Assembly (NCBI GenBank): GCA_015488755.1
Contig: WFNB01000120.1
Location: forward strand, 17,537 to 81,536
DNA length: 64,000 nucleotides
From: Gammaproteobacteria bacterium
GTDB lineage: Bacteria; Pseudomonadota; Gammaproteobacteria; GRL18
Reading direction: 5' to 3'
The notes below the pieces were generated by a model, which had not been told where the DNA came from, did no database searches, and worked only from the letters and a program-made list of their open reading frames with translations. Every line of letters starts with the position of its first letter. Within the stretch, counting starts at the first letter, position 1. Both the position numbers and the translations under genes were made by a program. This document shows positions 18,775-28,570 of this stretch, piece by piece.

Positions 18775-21516
18775 ATGGTTGCAAAATTATTTAGAAAAAT
18801 TTTCGGTAGTCGTAATGATCGGGAAATAAAACGTTATTCTAAAATTGTTACACAAATAAATGCCTTAGAAGGTGAATTGTTTGATTTAACAGATGAAGAT
18901 ATCCAGTCTAAAACTACTGAGCTAAGACAACAGTTAGAAGACGGCAAAACTTTGGAAGATATCCTACCAGTTGCCTTTGCTCTGGTTAGAGAGGCAAGTC
19001 GTAGAGTCATGGGTATGCGCCATTTTGATGTGCAGCATATTGGTGCTATGGTGCTCAATGAAGGTAAAATTGCAGAAATGCGTACTGGAGAGGGTAAAAC
19101 CTTGATGGCAACGTTAGCAGTCTTTCTTAATGCATTAAGTGGCGATGGTGTCCATGTTATTACCGTTAATGATTATTTAGCAGAACGTGATGCTAAGTGG
19201 ATGGGTAAACTTTATAATTTTTTGGGCTTATCTGTTGGTGTAATTCTATCTGGCCAAGATTCAGATCAAAAGCGTCAGGCTTATGAGGCTGATATTACCT
19301 ATGGAACCAACAATGAATTTGGCTTTGACTATCTACGCGATAATATGGCTTTTTCAACAGAAGATAAAGTTCAAAGAGGCTTAAATTTTGCTATTGTCGA
19401 TGAAGTGGATTCTATTTTAATTGATGAAGCTCGCACACCTTTAATTATCTCTGGCCCTGCTGAAGATAACTCTGATGTCTATCGAAGGGTCAATAAACTT
19501 ATTCCTAATCTGGTACAACAAGAAGCGGTCGTGGAATCATTGGACGAACAGGTGGAAGAGCCTCCGGGTGACTATACTGTCAATGAAAAAGACAAGCAGG
19601 TATTATTATCTAATGAAGGTCATCAACATGTAGAGGAATTGCTCTTAGAAGAAGGGCTGATCCAAGAGAATGAGAGTTTATATGATCCTTCCAATATCAT
19701 ATTAATGCATCATGTAAATGCGGCTCTTAGAGCACATAGTTTGTTTACTAAAAATGTGGACTATATTGTTAGTAATGGTGAAGTCATCATTGTTGATGAA
19801 TTTACTGGACGAACTATGCCTGGGCGTCGTTGGTCTGACGGTTTGCATCAGGCTGTTGAAGCAAAGGAAGGTGTTGCTATACAGGTTGAAAACCAGACTT
19901 TAGCCTCTATTACCTTTCAGAACTTATTTCGCTTGTATAAAAAACTATCGGGTATGACAGGTACTGCAGATACAGAAGCGTTTGAATTCCATGAGATTTA
20001 TGGTTTAGAAGTCATTGTACTACCTACTAATAATCCTATGCAACGCCTCGACCATGGTGATTTGGTTTTCTTAACTCAAGAAGAAAAATTTTCTGCCATT
20101 ATTGAGGACATTAAAGATTGCCAGCAAAGAGGACAACCTGCACTGGTTGGTACCGCTTCAATTGAAGTATCAGAACATTTGTCTAAGGCGCTAAATAAAG
20201 CCAATATTCAACATGAAGTACTTAATGCCAAGCAACATGCTCGTGAAGCAGACATTATTGCTCAGGCAGGTTCTGCAGGTGCTATTACTATTGCAACTAA
20301 TATGGCTGGTCGGGGTACTGATATTGTTTTAGGGGGTAATATTGATGCAGCGATTGCCAAACTGGATGAGCCGGATGAAACAACCATTCAGACCATGCGT
20401 AATGAGTGGCAAGATCGGCATGAACAAGTTTTAAAAAATGGTGGTTTGCATATTATTGGTACCGAGCGGCATGAGTCTCGTCGTATTGATAATCAGTTAA
20501 GAGGGCGGTCAGGCCGTCAGGGCGATCCCGGTTCATCACGATTTTACTTATCATTGGATGATAATTTGATGAGGATCTTTGCCTCAGAAAAAATGGCCGG
20601 TTTAATGCGTAAGTTAGGTATGGAAAAAGGTGAGGCAATCGAACATAAATGGGTCAGTCGTTCGATTGAAAATGCCCAGCGTAAAGTGGAAGGGCATAAC
20701 TTTGATATTCGTAAACAGCTACTTGAATATGATGATGTTGCCAATGAACAACGTAAAGTCATATATGAACAACGCAACAATTTAATGTCAACAGAAGATA
20801 TTTCCGATATGATTGTTGATATTAGAGAAGATGTTGTTGAACAGTTTATTGATACTTATATACCTCCTGAAAGTATTGAAGAACAGTGGCGTATTGAAGA
20901 ACTTGAAGAAGGGCTTCGCAATGAGTTTTTACTTGATATACCTATTGCCCAGTGGCTTTCTGAAGATGATAATTTACATGAAGAACCACTTCGAAAGAAA
21001 ATTTTACATGCTATGGTTTCCTCAATAGAACAAAAGGAAGCACTTATTGGCTCTGAAATGATGCGCCGTGTTGAAAAAGGTGTCATGTTAGAAGTATTAG
21101 ATAGTCTATGGAAAGAGCATCTAGCAGCAATGGATTATTTACGTAAGGGTATTGGTTTGCGTGGCTATGCTCAAAAAGATCCTAAGCAAGAATATAAGCG
21201 AGAGTCTTTTGAACTATTTTCTGATTTACTTGAACGTGTTAAGTATGATGTGATTGCCCGCTTGAGTATGATTCAAATTAGGGAAGATCCTGATATGAGT
21301 GAATTTGAGCACCATGAGCAACCAGAAATGGAGTTTCAACATGATGGTGTTAATGCGTTAGGTGAAGAAAGCTCAAATAATGGGCTAGATGAAGAAGATG
21401 GGTCAAATGAGAAAGAACAACCCTTTGTTAGAGAAGGGCAGAAAGTTGGGCGAAACCAACCCTGTCCTTGTGGCTCAGGTAAAAAATACAAGCAATGTTG
21501 TGGTAAATTGAGTTAG
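18775..21516 (+). CDS. secA: Preprotein translocase ATPase SecA
   Basis: SecA drives export of unfolded proteins through SecYEG. The 913-residue product has the Walker A motif at about 103-110 (RTGEGKTL), the [15 protein letters not shown] helicase box, the second ATPase-domain motifs ([32 protein letters not shown]) and the zinc-binding tail [14 protein letters not shown] that contacts SecB and lipids. ATG 18775 ([12 protein letters not shown]) is the family start; a GTG at 18724 would add 17 residues. A slight insertion of acidic sequence lies around residues 247-290. It ends just before a terminator. Confidence 0.98.
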   Translation: MVAKLFRKIFGSRNDREIKRYSKIVTQINALEGELFDLTDEDIQSKTTELRQQLEDGKTLEDILPVAFALVREASRRVMGMRHFDVQHIGAMVLNEGKIAEMRTGEGKTLMATLAVFLNALSGDGVHVITVNDYLAERDAKWMGKLYNFLGLSVGVILSGQDSDQKRQAYEADITYGTNNEFGFDYLRDNMAFSTEDKVQRGLNFAIVDEVDSILIDEARTPLIISGPAEDNSDVYRRVNKLIPNLVQQEAVVESLDEQVEEPPGDYTVNEKDKQVLLSNEGHQHVEELLLEEGLIQENESLYDPSNIILMHHVNAALRAHSLFTKNVDYIVSNGEVIIVDEFTGRTMPGRRWSDGLHQAVEAKEGVAIQVENQTLASITFQNLFRLYKKLSGMTGTADTEAFEFHEIYGLEVIVLPTNNPMQRLDHGDLVFLTQEEKFSAIIEDIKDCQQRGQPALVGTASIEVSEHLSKALNKANIQHEVLNAKQHAREADIIAQAGSAGAITIATNMAGRGTDIVLGGNIDAAIAKLDEPDETTIQTMRNEWQDRHEQVLKNGGLHIIGTERHESRRIDNQLRGRSGRQGDPGSSRFYLSLDDNLMRIFASEKMAGLMRKLGMEKGEAIEHKWVSRSIENAQRKVEGHNFDIRKQLLEYDDVANEQRKVIYEQRNNLMSTEDISDMIVDIREDVVEQFIDTYIPPESIEEQWRIEELEEGLRNEFLLDIPIAQWLSEDDNLHEEPLRKKILHAMVSSIEQKEALIGSEMMRRVEKGVMLEVLDSLWKEHLAAMDYLRKGIGLRGYAQKDPKQEYKRESFELFSDLLERVKYDVIARLSMIQIREDPDMSEFEHHEQPEMEFQHDGVNALGEESSNNGLDEEDGSNEKEQPFVREGQKVGRNQPCPCGSGKKYKQCCGKLS

Positions 21517-21540
21517 ATAGTTAGCCTAATTCTGAAATAA

Positions 21541-21569
21541 AAATGCCCACTATTGTGGGCATTTTTATT
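21541..21569 (+). terminator. Terminator after secA
   Basis: A perfect 10-bp stem (AAATGCCCAC at 21541-21550, GTGGGCATTT at 21555-21564) with a 4-base loop and T-rich tail. Confidence 0.88.
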
Positions 21570-21597
21570 TCTTTGGATCAAATTTAGAAATTAACTT

Positions 21598-21613
21598 AAC
21601 CTGAGTTCAGGTT
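21598..21613. repeat. Joined ends of family A palindromic element (remnant)
   Basis: AACCTGAGTTCAGGTT has two 7-base arms around GT. Each arm equals the outermost bases of the 183-bp family A elements at 44937 and 60468, here with the whole interior missing. It may be a deletion product or a chance short palindrome; no flanking duplication is seen. It lies about 50 bases before the argJ start. Confidence 0.45.
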
Positions 21614-21661
21614 AGCTAAGTTTAAGAGCTTTGAGTAACATGCAGTAAAGGAATTATTATT

Positions 21662-22879
21662 ATGTCAGTAGAAATAAATTTACCTGAAATGCACTCTGTT
21701 TCAGGTTTTAAATTGGCCACAGTGTGTGCGGGCATTAAAGCAACAGATAAAAAAGATGTTGTACTCATGTCATTTGGTACACAAGCCCATGTTGCAGGTG
21801 TTTTTACTCAAAATGCATTTTGTGCTGCCCCCGTTCATATTGCTAAAGAGCATTTACAAAAAAATAGTGTCCAATATTTTGTGATTAATACGGGTAATGC
21901 AAATGCAGGAACGGGTGAACAAGGTATACAAGATGCTTTACTAACCTGTGATAAGCTGAGTAAGCTGACCCATACAGAAAATCATGCAGTGTTGCCTTTT
22001 TCAACCGGTGTCATTGGTGAAACTCTACCAGTAGACAAAATTATTCAGGCTTTACCTGAAGTATTGGATAATTTATCAGAGCAGGGCTGGCAAGATGCAG
22101 CACAGGGAATTTTAACTACAGATACTTGTACTAAGGGGGCTTCAACTCGTGTAATGATTGCGGGTAAATGGGTAACTATTACAGGTATTGCAAAAGGTTC
22201 AGGCATGATCCGTCCAGATATGGCAACCATGTTGGGCTTTGTTGCCACAGATGCTGCCATAGAACAAAGTTTATTGAGAACATTATTAAAATATGCGGTG
22301 GATCATTCCTTTAATCGGATCACAGTAGATGGTGATACTTCAACCAATGACTCCTGTATGTTGGTTGCTACAGGTCATGCCAAGATGGATATGATCCATA
22401 GTGAAGAGCAAAGTGATTATGTATTATTACGCAGTGCAATCACAGATGTTTTTGAACAACTGGCTAAAGCGATTGTTTTAGATGGTGAGGGAGCAACAAA
22501 ATTAATCCATATTCAAGTCTCTGGAGGACTCTCTGAGCAAGAGTGTAATCAAGTTGCTTATACCATTGCCCACTCACCGTTGGTTAAAACTGCATTTTTT
22601 GCCAGTGATCCTAATTGGGGTAGAATTTTAGCAGCAGTGGGTCGTTCAGGGCTTTCTCAATTGGATATTAATGCCTTAGAAATATTTTTAGATGACGTGT
22701 GTATTGTAAATAATGGTGGCAGAGCTTTAGAGTATACCGAAGAGCAAGGACAATCTGTTATGAACAAAGATGAAATTACTATAAATGTCCAGTTGCATAG
22801 GGGCGATGCCAGTGTCCAGATTTGGACCTGTGATCTGTCTTATGACTATGTAAAAATTAATGCTGAATATAGGACATAG
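21662..22879 (+). CDS. argJ: Bifunctional ornithine acetyltransferase / N-acetylglutamate synthase ArgJ
   Basis: ArgJ recycles the acetyl group between acetylornithine and glutamate in arginine synthesis. The 405-residue precursor contains the autoprocessing site, with cleavage expected before Thr189 in RPDMATMLGF, which creates the alpha and beta chains. Other family motifs, KGSGMI upstream and NDSCMLVATG and DGEGATK downstream, are present. The common neighbour order secA-argJ-mutT is kept. Whether it is mono- or bifunctional cannot be told from sequence alone. Confidence 0.96.
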   Translation: MSVEINLPEMHSVSGFKLATVCAGIKATDKKDVVLMSFGTQAHVAGVFTQNAFCAAPVHIAKEHLQKNSVQYFVINTGNANAGTGEQGIQDALLTCDKLSKLTHTENHAVLPFSTGVIGETLPVDKIIQALPEVLDNLSEQGWQDAAQGILTTDTCTKGASTRVMIAGKWVTITGIAKGSGMIRPDMATMLGFVATDAAIEQSLLRTLLKYAVDHSFNRITVDGDTSTNDSCMLVATGHAKMDMIHSEEQSDYVLLRSAITDVFEQLAKAIVLDGEGATKLIHIQVSGGLSEQECNQVAYTIAHSPLVKTAFFASDPNWGRILAAVGRSGLSQLDINALEIFLDDVCIVNNGGRALEYTEEQGQSVMNKDEITINVQLHRGDASVQIWTCDLSYDYVKINAEYRT

Positions 22880-22936
22880 GTTTATGCCTGTTATTTTCTT
22901 AAGTTTACTCATTGCTATGGCTTTATAAGGAACAAT

Positions 22937-23959
22937 ATGCTCCATGTTGCTATAGCTGTGTTGCTAAAAGATAATCATGTGCTGATATCAAAAAGGGCTG
23001 ATCATGCTTCTCAGGGAGGTTTATGGGAATTTCCTGGTGGGAAGGTTGAAGAAAATGAAACCATTGAGCAGGCCTTAGTAAGGGAAATTAAGGAAGAACT
23101 TGGAATTGATATAAAAAGTTCTTCTCCGTTAATTACTACTCAATTTCATTATCCAGAACAAAGCGTCTTTCTAGAGGTAAGAAAAGTGCTGGACTTTACG
23201 GCACATGATTATGTCTTTAATGAAAATGCTCAATATGGCCTTGAAGGGCAACTTGTTAGGTGGGTTGCTATTAATGATTTAGGTGACTATCCATTCCCTG
23301 AAGCAAACCAAGTGATTATAAATGCCTTAATGCTACCATTAAGCTATTTGATTACACCGGATAGTTTTGACTCAGTATTAGAAAACTCTTCAATAGATAA
23401 GACTATTGAAACCCATTTTCTAGATAAGTTTGCTGAGAAATGTCATGATTATTCGCTTATTCAATTACGTTTTCCTTCTTATTCTAAAGGGAAAAATAAA
23501 ATATTGGAATTTGATAATATTATTAAGCAGGCATGTTTTATTGCCATAGAGAATCAGACTTTAATTTTACTTAATTCTTCTATGAAATTGGCAGATGATA
23601 TTATCTCTTTAAGTTCAGGTTTGCACCTAACTGCCAAGCACTTATATGATGTGGAATTTATTAAGCAATTTCGTAAACGCTTTGCAAAAAAACAACTAGC
23701 GGCCTCTTGTCATACTATGGATGATATTAAGCAGGCCAATAAACTTAAACTTAATTTTATTGTCATTTCTCCTGTGCAGAAAACAAGCTCACATCCAGAG
23801 CAAATCCCTCTAGGTTGGGAGCAATTTAAAGTATTAGCTCATGTTGCCAAAATGCCAGTATATAGCTTAGGAGGAATGTCTAAAAATGATGTGCCAAAAG
23901 CAATTGGTGCTGGTGCTCAGGGAATTGCTGCTATCAGTAAGCTATGGGACAGTGAATAG
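22937..23959 (+). CDS. mutT: MutT-type Nudix hydrolase fused to a ThiE-like domain
   Basis: The N-terminal half (1-130) is a MutT-type 8-oxo-dGTP diphosphatase with a complete Nudix box at residues 35-57 (GKVEENETIEQALVREIKEE). The C-terminal half (about 150-340) resembles thiamine phosphate synthase (TIM barrel), ending in VYSLGGMSKNDVPKAIGAGAQGIAAIS. This fusion is widespread in gammaproteobacteria near secA and argJ; the second domain is usually thought to have lost ThiE activity. A strong AAGGAA ribosome site precedes the ATG. Confidence 0.93.
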   Translation: MLHVAIAVLLKDNHVLISKRADHASQGGLWEFPGGKVEENETIEQALVREIKEELGIDIKSSSPLITTQFHYPEQSVFLEVRKVLDFTAHDYVFNENAQYGLEGQLVRWVAINDLGDYPFPEANQVIINALMLPLSYLITPDSFDSVLENSSIDKTIETHFLDKFAEKCHDYSLIQLRFPSYSKGKNKILEFDNIIKQACFIAIENQTLILLNSSMKLADDIISLSSGLHLTAKHLYDVEFIKQFRKRFAKKQLAASCHTMDDIKQANKLKLNFIVISPVQKTSSHPEQIPLGWEQFKVLAHVAKMPVYSLGGMSKNDVPKAIGAGAQGIAAISKLWDSE

Positions 23960-23977
23960 TAAGGTTGAGGATTAATA

Positions 23978-24505
23978 ATGAATTTCTTAGAGAATAAATA
24001 CATACGCTTACTGGCAATGAGTTTGGTTATTGTACTGGCATTAAGTTGGGTACAGGACTTTTCTGACTTTTTAGGAGATCATGCAGATAATACAATTAAA
24101 TTAGGTGTGAATCCACAATGCAATTCAATGTCTAGCATTTGTAGTGCATCCATTCGTAATGAGGGGGAATTTCAGCGCCTGAGTTTTTCTATTATTCATA
24201 AGAATAAAAATATAGTAGCCAAGAGTGGTGAATATCGTGTCAAACTGATTGCAACAGGTTTTGATTTTGATGGTATTGAATCAATTTCCCTTTATTTTGA
24301 TCGAGTGGGAGAAGATATTAATCGTCAATTAATTCCTTTGCAAGCGGATAAGTCGACTCGACAAGTGGTACCAGAAAAATGGTTTGCTGAAATAAATCTG
24401 CCTGATGTGCAAATAAACAGCAAAAGAAAAGATTGGTTAGCTATCATTATTTTAAAGTCGACAAAAGAAGAGTATCGTGCAGAGTTTCCTTTTTACCAGC
24501 CCTGA
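23978..24505 (+). CDS. Uncharacterised single-span periplasmic protein
   Basis: I do not recognise the family. The 175-residue product has one N-terminal hydrophobic helix (about 10-27) and a beta-rich periplasmic part of roughly 145 residues. Two cysteines (NPQCNSMSSICSAS, about residues 47 and 55) could form a disulfide. Sequence FDFDGIESISLYFDRVGED and the C-terminal EYRAEFPFY suggest an immunoglobulin-like beta sandwich, but this is only impression. It follows mutT by 18 bases and is probably co-transcribed; its end is 3 bases from the convergent yacG. Confidence 0.6.
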   Translation: MNFLENKYIRLLAMSLVIVLALSWVQDFSDFLGDHADNTIKLGVNPQCNSMSSICSASIRNEGEFQRLSFSIIHKNKNIVAKSGEYRVKLIATGFDFDGIESISLYFDRVGEDINRQLIPLQADKSTRQVVPEKWFAEINLPDVQINSKRKDWLAIIILKSTKEEYRAEFPFYQP

Positions 24506-24508
24506 TAG

Positions 24509-24739
24509 TTATTGTAAAAAGAATTCCTTGTGTTGTAGGCGCTGTGCTTTTTCAGAAACATTTTCTAAGGAAATACTCTTGCCTTTAATTCTATGTTCTT
24601 CAGATGCCCATGCACCTAAGTCGATTAATTGACAACGTTCAGAGCAAAATGGACTCCAAGGCTTTGACTGATAATAATTATGTGATTTAGAACAGTATGG
24701 ACATTTTATTATTAAGGTTTTTGTATTATTAGAATGCAT
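24509..24739 (-). CDS. yacG: DNA gyrase inhibitor YacG (zinc-binding)
   Basis: YacG is a small zinc protein that binds GyrB and inhibits gyrase. The 76-residue product has the treble-clef cysteines CPYC and FCSERCQ, with the conserved PWSPFCSERC and IDLGAWASEEHRI segments. The ATG at 24739 gives a normal YacG length and begins 11 bases after the zapD stop; a TTG at 24766 in frame would overlap zapD. The order coaE-zapD-yacG is the conserved one. Confidence 0.92.
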   Translation of the reverse strand: MHSNNTKTLIIKCPYCSKSHNYYQSKPWSPFCSERCQLIDLGAWASEEHRIKGKSISLENVSEKAQRLQHKEFFLQ

Positions 24740-24750
24740 AAGGCTGATAC

Positions 24751-25518
24751 TTATAGTGCACAACAAGAAAGTTGAAAGTCAATATTATCGAGACAAGGAA
24801 TGGGGCGTTCACCATTGCTTGGTGTCATAAAGCGAATGCTAAAACGGTGTTTGCCACCACTTATTTCAGCAAAAAATGGAGCATCTTGGGGTAGCGAAAC
24901 TCGAATAAGTTGGAAAGGAATATTGGTATCCAAGTTTTTTCGATAGATGCCTTGTTCCGCTATAACAGGTGTATTAATTGCGCTTTCTCTGAGTAGACTT
25001 AAAGCAATATTAATGGCAAGGCGATAATTATCTAATTCACCAAGCCATGCTTCTAGTGCTTCAATTCTATGTTCTGCGGGTTGCTTTAACCAAAAGTGAT
25101 AACTGGGAATATCAAAGTCGCAGTTTCCTCCAGGAATTGAATCCCGCTGACGGATAAGCTTTAATAGTTCGTTATTACATAAATTATCATTAGAATGATG
25201 ACTTAAAGACTTAAGGTTTTGAGTGTAGATTTTTAGCTTTTTTAAAGTATCTTCTAATATAGAAGGATCAACACCAGGTCGAGAACTAATTGCTAATAGT
25301 GCAGAGCTTTGGCGCTCCAACTCTTTAACTAATTCGGAACGTAAATCAATTCGACTCATAATATTGAGTATATCAAGAATGTGACTGATGGTATTTCTAC
25401 TATCCCAAACTGAATAACCCCGCATAGAATATCGTGCTTGTTGAAATAAAAATTCAAGACGCAATAGAGTGCGTACACGCTCATTGAGAGGGAGTTCGTA
25501 AATAGTAGCGTCCATCAT
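24751..25518 (-). CDS. zapD: Cell division protein ZapD
   Basis: ZapD bundles FtsZ filaments and stabilises the Z ring. The 255-residue protein starts with the family opening IYELPLNERVRTLLRLEFLF and has the helical N-domain and the beta-rich C-domain (PFFAEISGGKHRFSIRFM). Two ATG codons are adjacent at the start. It follows coaE by 139 bases and precedes yacG, the typical neighbourhood. Confidence 0.95.
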   Translation of the reverse strand: MMDATIYELPLNERVRTLLRLEFLFQQARYSMRGYSVWDSRNTISHILDILNIMSRIDLRSELVKELERQSSALLAISSRPGVDPSILEDTLKKLKIYTQNLKSLSHHSNDNLCNNELLKLIRQRDSIPGGNCDFDIPSYHFWLKQPAEHRIEALEAWLGELDNYRLAINIALSLLRESAINTPVIAEQGIYRKNLDTNIPFQLIRVSLPQDAPFFAEISGGKHRFSIRFMTPSNGERPIPCLDNIDFQLSCCAL

Positions 25519-25657
25519 TACGGTCTAAAATAGTTCATATTAATTTTTATCAGGGTTAATACCGATGCTTATTGTCTAATATCTCGACAATGGTTGCAAC
25601 AAACATTTTTCCTATTTCTATTTGCTTTAAGCTCTCTAATGTAGCTAAAATTTCACA

Positions 25658-26341
25658 CTATGTTTTCGACTGTTTCAGTAGAGAGCAATAATATTGAAAT
25701 AGTGAAACAACTTGTCTTTTTAATTGTTCTAGTGATCCTGAATTGTCGATAATATCATTGGCATGGGCAAGGCGTATTTTACGACTCACTTGAGATTCAA
25801 TAATTTTTTTTATGAGTTTGGTAGAGCATTTATCGCGCTTACTACTACGTTCAATTTGGGTATTAATGGGAGTATCAATGACCAAAATACGATCAAAAGG
25901 GTAGTTCTGGGAGGTTTCAAAAAGTAAGGGGATGGCAATAATATTGATGCTATTACTGCCTGAACTAGATTTTATTTCCGCTAGTTGTTGGGTGATTTCT
26001 CTATGAATTAAAGGGTGTAAAATCTGCTCTAATTGTTGTTTTTTTGTTTTAGAAGAAAAAATAAGCGAGCGCAATACTGTACGATTGAGCTTTCCTGATG
26101 GGTGAAAAATATCATCACCAAATAGTTTATGTGTATTTTTTAGGGCTGTTTGTTTAGGTGTTAAGTGTTTGCTATGCTTAGCCTCTTGGAGTGAACCTGA
26201 TAATAATTGACGGGCAATGCTATCGGCATCAATAATATGTAGACTGGATACATCATCTGATTGCTCTGCCAGCGTAATAAAATAGTCACAGACAATGCTT
26301 TTGCCACTGCCAATTCCACCAGTCAGGGCGATTGTTAGCAT
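25658..26341 (-). CDS. coaE: Dephospho-CoA kinase CoaE
   Basis: CoaE performs the last step of coenzyme A synthesis, phosphorylating dephospho-CoA. The 227-residue product begins MLTIALTGGIGSGKS with the P-loop, then DADSIARQLL and the LVIDTPINTQIERSSKRD lid region. The ATG at 26341 shares one base with the pilD stop (TAATG), which indicates translational coupling. An insertion (about residues 48-65) makes it somewhat longer than the E. coli protein of 206 residues. Confidence 0.96.
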   Translation of the reverse strand: MLTIALTGGIGSGKSIVCDYFITLAEQSDDVSSLHIIDADSIARQLLSGSLQEAKHSKHLTPKQTALKNTHKLFGDDIFHPSGKLNRTVLRSLIFSSKTKKQQLEQILHPLIHREITQQLAEIKSSSGSNSINIIAIPLLFETSQNYPFDRILVIDTPINTQIERSSKRDKCSTKLIKKIIESQVSRKIRLAHANDIIDNSGSLEQLKRQVVSLFQYYCSLLKQSKT

Positions 26342-27240
26342 TAAAGCCCCATTGTTTGAAAATAAAATTGTTTGATTTCTTCTCCCCAAAGCAAACTAAT
26401 AAAGCCTGCTGAGGCAAGATATGGACCGAAAGGAATGGGGATGCTTTTATCTCGACCCATAAAGATAATTAATGATATGCCAACAATTGCACCAACTAAG
26501 GCTGACAGCAGTAGGATTAATGGTAGTGCTTGCCAGCCTAACCATGCACCTAAAAGGGCTAATAATTTAAAATCACCAAAGCCCATACCTTCTTTCCCTG
26601 TTACCAGCTTAAATAGTTGGTAGATACTCCATAATGACATATAACCCAACATGGCACCAATGATGCTATTTTCTATCGGAATAGGTGAAATGTGTATCAA
26701 GCTGACTAAAATACCTAACCATAAAAAAGGGAGGCTAATGTTGTCGGGTAATAACTGTGTATCAAAGTCAATCATCGTTAAGGCAATAAGTGCCCATGTT
26801 AACAATAGAGTTGCTAATGTATACCATTGAACTCCAAAGTGGTAAGCAACTAAAAGTGATAGAAGCGCTGTTATTAACTCTATAGAGGGGTATCTTGCTG
26901 AAATTTTTGTCTGACATTTAGAGCACTTAGCTCTTAGTGCTAACCAAGAAATAATGGGAATATTTTCTAATGCAGTAATTTTATGCCCACAAGATGGGCA
27001 ACGGGAACGAGGTACGGAGAGATTAAATGCTTTTTCATCTATACAAGAGGGTAGCTTATATTTTTCAGATTTAAATTCGTCAGATAAGAAATCAATACAG
27101 TCACATTTCCACTCACGTTTAAGCATAAGGGGTAAGCGGTAGATCACAACATTTAGAAAACTACCGACGATTAAACCAAATAAAAAAACACCAAAAAGAA
27201 AAAATCCTGGGTTTGAATGTAAATAAGTAATAGTAATCAT
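26341..27240 (-). CDS. pilD: Type IV prepilin peptidase / N-methyltransferase PilD
   Basis: PilD is a membrane aspartic protease that cleaves and methylates prepilins. The 299-residue protein has several transmembrane helices, the zinc-type CPSCGH and CSKCQT cysteine pairs of the methyltransferase domain, and the catalytic aspartates in MIDFDTQLLPD and GMGFGDFKLLALLGAW. ATG 27240 is preferred over a TTG at 27246. It begins 8 bases after the pilC stop and ends in the coaE start. Confidence 0.96.
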   Translation of the reverse strand: MITITYLHSNPGFFLFGVFLFGLIVGSFLNVVIYRLPLMLKREWKCDCIDFLSDEFKSEKYKLPSCIDEKAFNLSVPRSRCPSCGHKITALENIPIISWLALRAKCSKCQTKISARYPSIELITALLSLLVAYHFGVQWYTLATLLLTWALIALTMIDFDTQLLPDNISLPFLWLGILVSLIHISPIPIENSIIGAMLGYMSLWSIYQLFKLVTGKEGMGFGDFKLLALLGAWLGWQALPLILLLSALVGAIVGISLIIFMGRDKSIPIPFGPYLASAGFISLLWGEEIKQFYFQTMGL

Positions 27241-27248
27241 AGACAAGC

Positions 27249-28496
27249 TTAAACAACTGAACCCATCATAAAGATTGGCAAATACATTGAAATAACGATG
27301 CCACCAATAACGACACCAAGCACGGACATGATAATGGGTTCTAATAAACTGGTTAAACCATCAACCAAGTTATCCACTTCATCTTCATAAAAATCAGCGA
27401 CCTTGCCTAACATAGTATCTAATGCACCAGATTCTTCACCAATGGCAGTCATTTGCAATACCATATTTGGGAAAACACCAGTGTTGACCATTGCTTTATT
27501 GAGCTGAGTGCCTGTTGATACTTCTTGTTGGATTTGATCGACAGCATTTCTAAAAACAACATTTCCCACAGCACCAGAAACTGAACTCAAGGCCTCAACT
27601 AATGGCGTGCCAGCAGCAAACATGGTTTGTAAGGTTCGCGCATAACGGGCGATGGCTGCCTTTTCTTGTATAGGGCCAATAACAGCCACTTTTAAAACAA
27701 GTCTATCAAGTATGTCCCGAAAATGTTGAGAACGTTTTTTAAAATAGAAAAAGACATAAAAGAATAGGCCTATGGAGCCAAAGAGTGCCCACCACCATTC
27801 TTGTAAAAATTTTGATAAATTAACAACAAATTGTGTGGGAGCTGGAAGTGATGCACCAAAGCTTTTAAACATATTATCAAACACAGGAATTACAAAAATT
27901 AACATAATAGCGATAACAATAACTGCTACAATAATAACGGCAATAGGATAGCCCATGGCTTTCTTTATCTTAGATTTTAAGGCTTCTGTTTTTTCTTTAT
28001 AAGTAGCAATTTTATCAAGGATTGAATCTAAGATACCTGCATGCTCACCTGCTTGTACAAGATTACAAAATAAATCATCAAAATGTAAAGGAAATTTTCG
28101 CAAGGCTTCAGTAAGAGAACTACCACTCTCAACATCGGCTTTGATATCTAAAATCATTTTTGACATATTGGCATTGTCATGGCCACTGCCGACAATTTCA
28201 AAAGATTGAACCAAAGGAACACCGGCTTTCATCATGGTTGCTAACTGACGAGAAAAAATTGATATATCAGCAGGGGTAATGGCTTTACTTTTTGCTCCTC
28301 CGAGGCCAAAGAGAGGTTTAGGCTTTGGTTTTATTTTAAGAACATTAATGCCTTCACGTCTAAGTTGTGCTTTTGCCAGAGCTGAATTTGAAGCCTGAAC
28401 CTCACCTTTTTTGCGATTGCCATTTCTATCAGCCCCTTCCCATATAAATATTGGAGTAGGCTTTGCGCTTGCCTTAGCTTTAGCTTTAGTTGCCAT
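27249..28496 (-). CDS. pilC: Type IV pilus inner-membrane platform protein PilC
   Basis: PilC is the inner-membrane platform on which the PilB motor acts. The 415-residue protein has a cytoplasmic lead (Lys/Ala-rich first 15 residues), two GspF-type domains with PADISIFSRQLATMMKAGVPL and the repeated ARYARTLQTMFAAGTPLVEAL segment, and three membrane helices. It lies between pilB (74 bases upstream) and pilD (8 bases downstream). Confidence 0.97.
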   Translation of the reverse strand: MATKAKAKASAKPTPIFIWEGADRNGNRKKGEVQASNSALAKAQLRREGINVLKIKPKPKPLFGLGGAKSKAITPADISIFSRQLATMMKAGVPLVQSFEIVGSGHDNANMSKMILDIKADVESGSSLTEALRKFPLHFDDLFCNLVQAGEHAGILDSILDKIATYKEKTEALKSKIKKAMGYPIAVIIVAVIVIAIMLIFVIPVFDNMFKSFGASLPAPTQFVVNLSKFLQEWWWALFGSIGLFFYVFFYFKKRSQHFRDILDRLVLKVAVIGPIQEKAAIARYARTLQTMFAAGTPLVEALSSVSGAVGNVVFRNAVDQIQQEVSTGTQLNKAMVNTGVFPNMVLQMTAIGEESGALDTMLGKVADFYEDEVDNLVDGLTSLLEPIIMSVLGVVIGGIVISMYLPIFMMGSVV

Positions 28497-28570
28497 ATTA
28501 ATCCTTAGTTATCTCTGACTTTTTATCTATGATTGTATAGTTGAGTTGCAAATGTAATTGATAGTAAATG

